The notes below the pieces were generated by a model that saw only the letters and a program-made list of their open reading frames with translations, was not told the origin of the DNA and did no database searches. From Chloroflexota bacterium (GTDB taxonomy: Bacteria > Chloroflexota > Limnocylindria > Limnocylindrales > CSP1-4): a stretch of 9,263 nucleotides of DNA. The stretch spans positions 1 to 9,263 of the forward strand of contig VBHW01000015.1 of the NCBI GenBank assembly GCA_005881055.1. The letters run 5' to 3'. Made by a program: the position numbers and the translations under genes. Positions within the stretch are counted from its first letter, which is position 1. Each line of letters starts with the position of its first letter. Shown here in pieces: positions 6,633-9,263 of this stretch.

Positions 6633-7532
6633 ATGAGCGTGTTGCCGGCCGACGTGCCGCGGATCGCGGCCGAGCTGGTGGCCGACGCACGGACGACGTT
6701 GGGCGAAGGCCCCGTCTGGGACGACCGTGAGCAGTGCGTCTGGTGGGTCGACATCCTGGGCGAGTCGATCCATCGGACCGATCCGGTGACCGGGCAGGAT
6801 GATGTGATCCCCATCGGCCAGATGGTCGGAGCGCTCGGGCTGCGGCAGCGCGGTGGGCTCGTCGCCGCCGTCGGCGACGGATTCGTCGCGGTCGACCCGG
6901 CGAGCGGCCGCATCGAGCGGGTGGCCGACGTCGAGGCCGACCGCCCCGGCTCCCGGATGAACGATGGCAAGGTCGATCCGCAGGGCAGGTTCTGGGCGGG
7001 CACGACGGACATCGACCACCGCCCGGGACTGGGCACGCTCTACCGGCTCGACGCCGACCTCGCGGTGCGCCCGATGCTGGCCGATGTCACGATCTCGAAC
7101 GGGCTCGACTGGACCGTCGACGGGGCGACTATGTACTTCATCGACACGCCGACTCGACAGGTCGACCGCTTCTCGTTCGAGCCGTCGACCGGCTCGATCG
7201 GCGACCGGACGAGGGCGGTCTCCCTCCGGCCCGGAGCCGGCAGCCCAGACGGGATGACGCTCGACGCCGAGGACCACCTGTGGGTCGCGCTGTGGGACGG
7301 CTGGGCCGTCGAACGCTATGCACCGAACGGCAATCTCGAGCTGCGGGTCGAGGTGCCGGCGGCTCAAGTGACCAGCTGCACGTTTGGTGGATCGGACCTC
7401 GACCTGCTGTTCATCACGACCGCCCAGAAGGAGTTCCCTGCCGGGGGCAAGCCGGACCAGCCACACGCCGGCGGGCTGTTCGCGTGCCGGCCCGGCGTCC
7501 GTGGCCGGCCAGCGCACCGGTTCGCGGGCTGA
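6633..7532 (+). CDS. SMP-30/gluconolactonase-family sugar lactonase
   Basis: This 299-residue six-bladed beta-propeller of the SMP-30/gluconolaconase/LRE-like family should open an aldonolactone to the free sugar acid in the cytoplasm. The family's metal and substrate residues are in place: E25 in LGEGPVWD, R108 and N110 in RMNDGKVDPQGRFW, N156 in ISNGLDW and D206 in SPDGMTLD. The C-terminus (GGLFACRPGVRG and HRFAG) is the usual one, so the protein is complete. The frame extends upstream to a GTG at 6588 and an ATG at 6609. I chose the ATG at 6633 because GGAGG lies upstream at 6616-6620 and the family start fits, but the 12-nt spacing is long and the start is uncertain by a few codons. It is the first gene of an operon with a UxuA-like dehydratase 7 nt downstream. 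The sugar (gluconate, xylonate, arabinonate or other) cannot be told from the motifs. Confidence 0.9.
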   Translation: MSVLPADVPRIAAELVADARTTLGEGPVWDDREQCVWWVDILGESIHRTDPVTGQDDVIPIGQMVGALGLRQRGGLVAAVGDGFVAVDPASGRIERVADVEADRPGSRMNDGKVDPQGRFWAGTTDIDHRPGLGTLYRLDADLAVRPMLADVTISNGLDWTVDGATMYFIDTPTRQVDRFSFEPSTGSIGDRTRAVSLRPGAGSPDGMTLDAEDHLWVALWDGWAVERYAPNGNLELRVEVPAAQVTSCTFGGSDLDLLFITTAQKEFPAGGKPDQPHAGGLFACRPGVRGRPAHRFAG

Positions 7533-7539
7533 CCGACCG

Positions 7540-8573
7540 GTGGCCCTGCGCCTGACGCTCGGGCACGTCGAGGGGTTCGACGACACGATCGCCGCATTCG
7601 CCCAGCAGCTCGGTCTGGCCAGCATCCAGTTCCACACGCCATCCGACCTCATCGACCGCGTCGGTTAGGCGAGCTCATCGACCTTCGCGAGCGCTGCGAG
7701 GCCGCCGGCCTGATCGTCGAGGGCATCGAGAACGTGCCCTTCCGCCACTGGGACAAGGTCCTGCTGGGCGAGCCCGGGCGCGAGCAGCAGCTCGAGAACT
7801 ACCGGACGACGATCCGCAACATGGCCCGGGCCGGGATCATGATGCTCGGCCATCACTTCATGCCCACGTACGTCTGGCGGACCGACCTGCGGGCGAGGGG
7901 CCGGGGTGGGGCCCTGGTGACCGCCTTCGATGCGGACCGCGTGGCCGAGGGCAACGCGCTGGCCGGCTACAAGCTCGCCCCGGACCGCCCGCTCCCCGGG
8001 CCGATCGACGCCGAGCGGATGTGGGACAACTACCGGGTCTTCCTGGAGGCCGTCCTCCCGGTGGCAGAGGAGGTCGGCGTACGGCTGGCTGTCCACCCCG
8101 ACGACCCGCCGGTTGTCGCCGGGCTGGGCGGCATCGCCCGCATCCTGTCGAGTCCGGAAGGACTGGAGCGAGCCCAGGAGCCGTCCGGCGGCAGCCCGGC
8201 GTGGGGCCTCGACCTGTGCCTCGAGACCGTGTCCGAGATGGCCGGGCGGCATAGCATCGAGCGGGTCATCGACGCGTTCGGACCAACCGCGAAGATCTTC
8301 TACATCCACTTCCGGGACGTGCAAGGCGTCGCGCCGCGGTTCACCGAATCGTTCCTTGGTGAAGGGAACTACGACCCGCCGGCCGTGCTCCGACGCCTCC
8401 GTGGGGTGGGCTTCGACGGGTTCATCATCGACGACCACGTCCCCGCCATGATCGGCGACGAGGACACCTGGGCCGACACCGCCTCGGCGGCCTACGCCAG
8501 CCGCGGCCGGGCTCATGCGATGGGCTACCTCGAGGGCGTGCTCGCCGCACTCGACGCCGAGGACGACGCATGA
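7540..8573 (+). pseudogene. uxuA: Mannonate dehydratase (UxuA)-like gene broken by a frameshift
   Basis: UxuA-type enzymes are TIM barrels that dehydrate D-mannonate to 2-keto-3-deoxygluconate with Fe or Mn. Here the N-terminal part starts at GTG 7540 (VALRLTLGHVEGF) and runs to a TAG at 7666-7668 after HTPSDLIDRVG. The next frame continues the protein at once (ELIDLRERCEAAGL, then IENVPFRHW) to the stop at 8573. One added base near 7667 would give VGYGEL and a protein of about 344 residues, a normal length. In that repaired numbering the expected metal ligands are present: H186 (VHPDDPP), C227 (GLDLC), H257 (IHFRDVQG) and D299 (DDHVP). HHFMPTYVWRT lies at 105-115. The C-terminal piece alone could restart at GTG 7734 but would lack the first barrel strands. 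It sits between the lactonase (7 nt upstream) and an SDR gene (4-nt overlap). A sequencing error is as likely as a true mutation. Confidence 0.82.
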
Positions 8574-9263
8574 CCGGCGAGCTGGCCGGAAGGGTGGCAT
8601 TCGTGACCGGCGGGTCGCAGGGTATCGGCCGTGCGATCGTCGAGGCGCTCGCCGCGAACGGCGCAGCGGTCGGCGTGTGCGGGCTCGAGGTCGACCGGGT
8701 GGACGAGACGGTGGCGGCCGTCGAAGCGGATGGCGGACGAGCCCTGGCGGTCCCCGCTGACGTAACCGACCGGTCCTCGGTCGATCGAGCGGTCGAAGCG
8801 ACCGTGGAGCAGTTCGGGCGGCTGGATGTCCTGGTGACCTCGGCCGGGATCCAGCGCTACGGCGACGTCGTGGACACCGACGAGGCGACCTGGGACGAGG
8901 TGATGGCGGTCAACCTGAAGGGCGTCTTCCTGGCCGCGAAGGCTGCCCTCCCGCACCTGCGGAAGAGCGGCCACGGCTCGATCGTCGTCATCTCCTCGGT
9001 CCAGGGCCACGTCGCGCAGACCGACGTTGCGGCGTATGCCGCGAGCAAGGGAGCGCTCGAGATGCTCGTCCGGTCCATGGCCGTCGACGAGGCCGTCCAC
9101 GGCGTCCGGGTCAACGCCGTATGCCCGGGCTCGGTCGACACGCCGATGCTGCGGGCATCGGCCCGCCGCTTCAGCGATGGCACTGATGCCGGGGAGCAGG
9201 CACTCGTCGAGCGGTGGGGCCGGTCGCATCCGATCGGCCGGGTGGGTCGTCCCGACGAGATCG
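8570..9263 (+). CDS. Short-chain dehydrogenase/reductase, 5' part
   Basis: This is a classical SDR oxidoreductase cut by the window end after about 231 residues; a full one is about 250-260. The Rossmann motif TGGSQGIG (13-20) binds NAD(P). The catalytic set is complete: N115 (VNLKG), S143 (ISSVQG), Y156 and K160 (YAASK), and CPGSVDTPM follows as expected. The usual NNAG at 90-93 is TSAG here. The ATG overlaps the stop of the UxuA-like gene (ATGA) and has GAGG 7 nt upstream, so the two are translationally coupled. Beside a UxuA-like dehydratase, a fructuronate (mannonate) reductase role is attractive, because some bacteria such as Bacillus use an SDR-type UxuB. A sugar dehydrogenase feeding the lactonase is equally possible. 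Sequence motifs alone cannot choose between these or FabG-like annotations. Confidence 0.9.
   Translation, partial: MTGELAGRVAFVTGGSQGIGRAIVEALAANGAAVGVCGLEVDRVDETVAAVEADGGRALAVPADVTDRSSVDRAVEATVEQFGRLDVLVTSAGIQRYGDVVDTDEATWDEVMAVNLKGVFLAAKAALPHLRKSGHGSIVVISSVQGHVAQTDVAAYAASKGALEMLVRSMAVDEAVHGVRVNAVCPGSVDTPMLRASARRFSDGTDAGEQALVERWGRSHPIGRVGRPDEI

Overview
The window is GC-rich, densely coding bacterial DNA. It uses GTG as well as ATG starts, clear GGAGG-type ribosome binding sites and short intergenic gaps. It looks chromosomal: I see no rRNA, tRNA, CRISPR array, insertion sequence, integrase or phage gene. The GC content, gene style and protein families (YtcJ-type amidohydrolase, APC permease, SMP-30 lactonase, UxuA-type dehydratase, SDR) would suit a soil-type Chloroflexota or Actinomycetota genome. 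No marker gene settles which.

Left part (1-4977). The 3' end of an Ala/Glu/Lys-rich coiled-coil gene (+) converges on a three-gene minus-strand operon. In transcription order this is a 12-helix APC-superfamily permease (4977-3256), a metal-dependent amidohydrolase of the YtcJ/Amidohydrolase_3 type (3229-1532) and a calcineurin-like metallophosphoesterase (1528-566). Gaps of 26 and 3 nt make this one transcription unit. An uptake-plus-hydrolysis module is the natural reading, but the substrate cannot be named.

Middle part (4978-6632). A divergent intergenic region holds a palindromic AGTATACT that could serve as a -10 element on either strand. It separates the permease operon from a plus-strand MNT-fold nucleotidyltransferase-like gene (5183-6010). 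After about 240 nt of non-coding DNA containing one perfect hairpin comes a 75-residue minus-strand gene (6479-6252). It consists of two copies of a 37-residue unit. The conserved part of the two copies differs at seven DNA positions, and all seven are synonymous third-codon positions. A strong Shine-Dalgarno sequence precedes it. It is the most unusual object in the window and I do not recognise its family.

Right part (6633-9263). A plus-strand sugar-acid catabolism operon encodes an SMP-30/gluconolactonase-type lactonase, a mannonate dehydratase (UxuA)-like TIM-barrel protein and an SDR oxidoreductase cut by the window end. The genes are 7 nt apart and then overlap by 4 nt. The UxuA-like gene is broken by a one-base frameshift at about 7665-7668, although its metal-binding residues remain readable on the C-terminal side. 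If intact, the three enzymes would fit opening of a sugar lactone, dehydration of the aldonate to a 2-keto-3-deoxy acid, and an NAD(P)-dependent oxidation or reduction, as in hexuronate breakdown.
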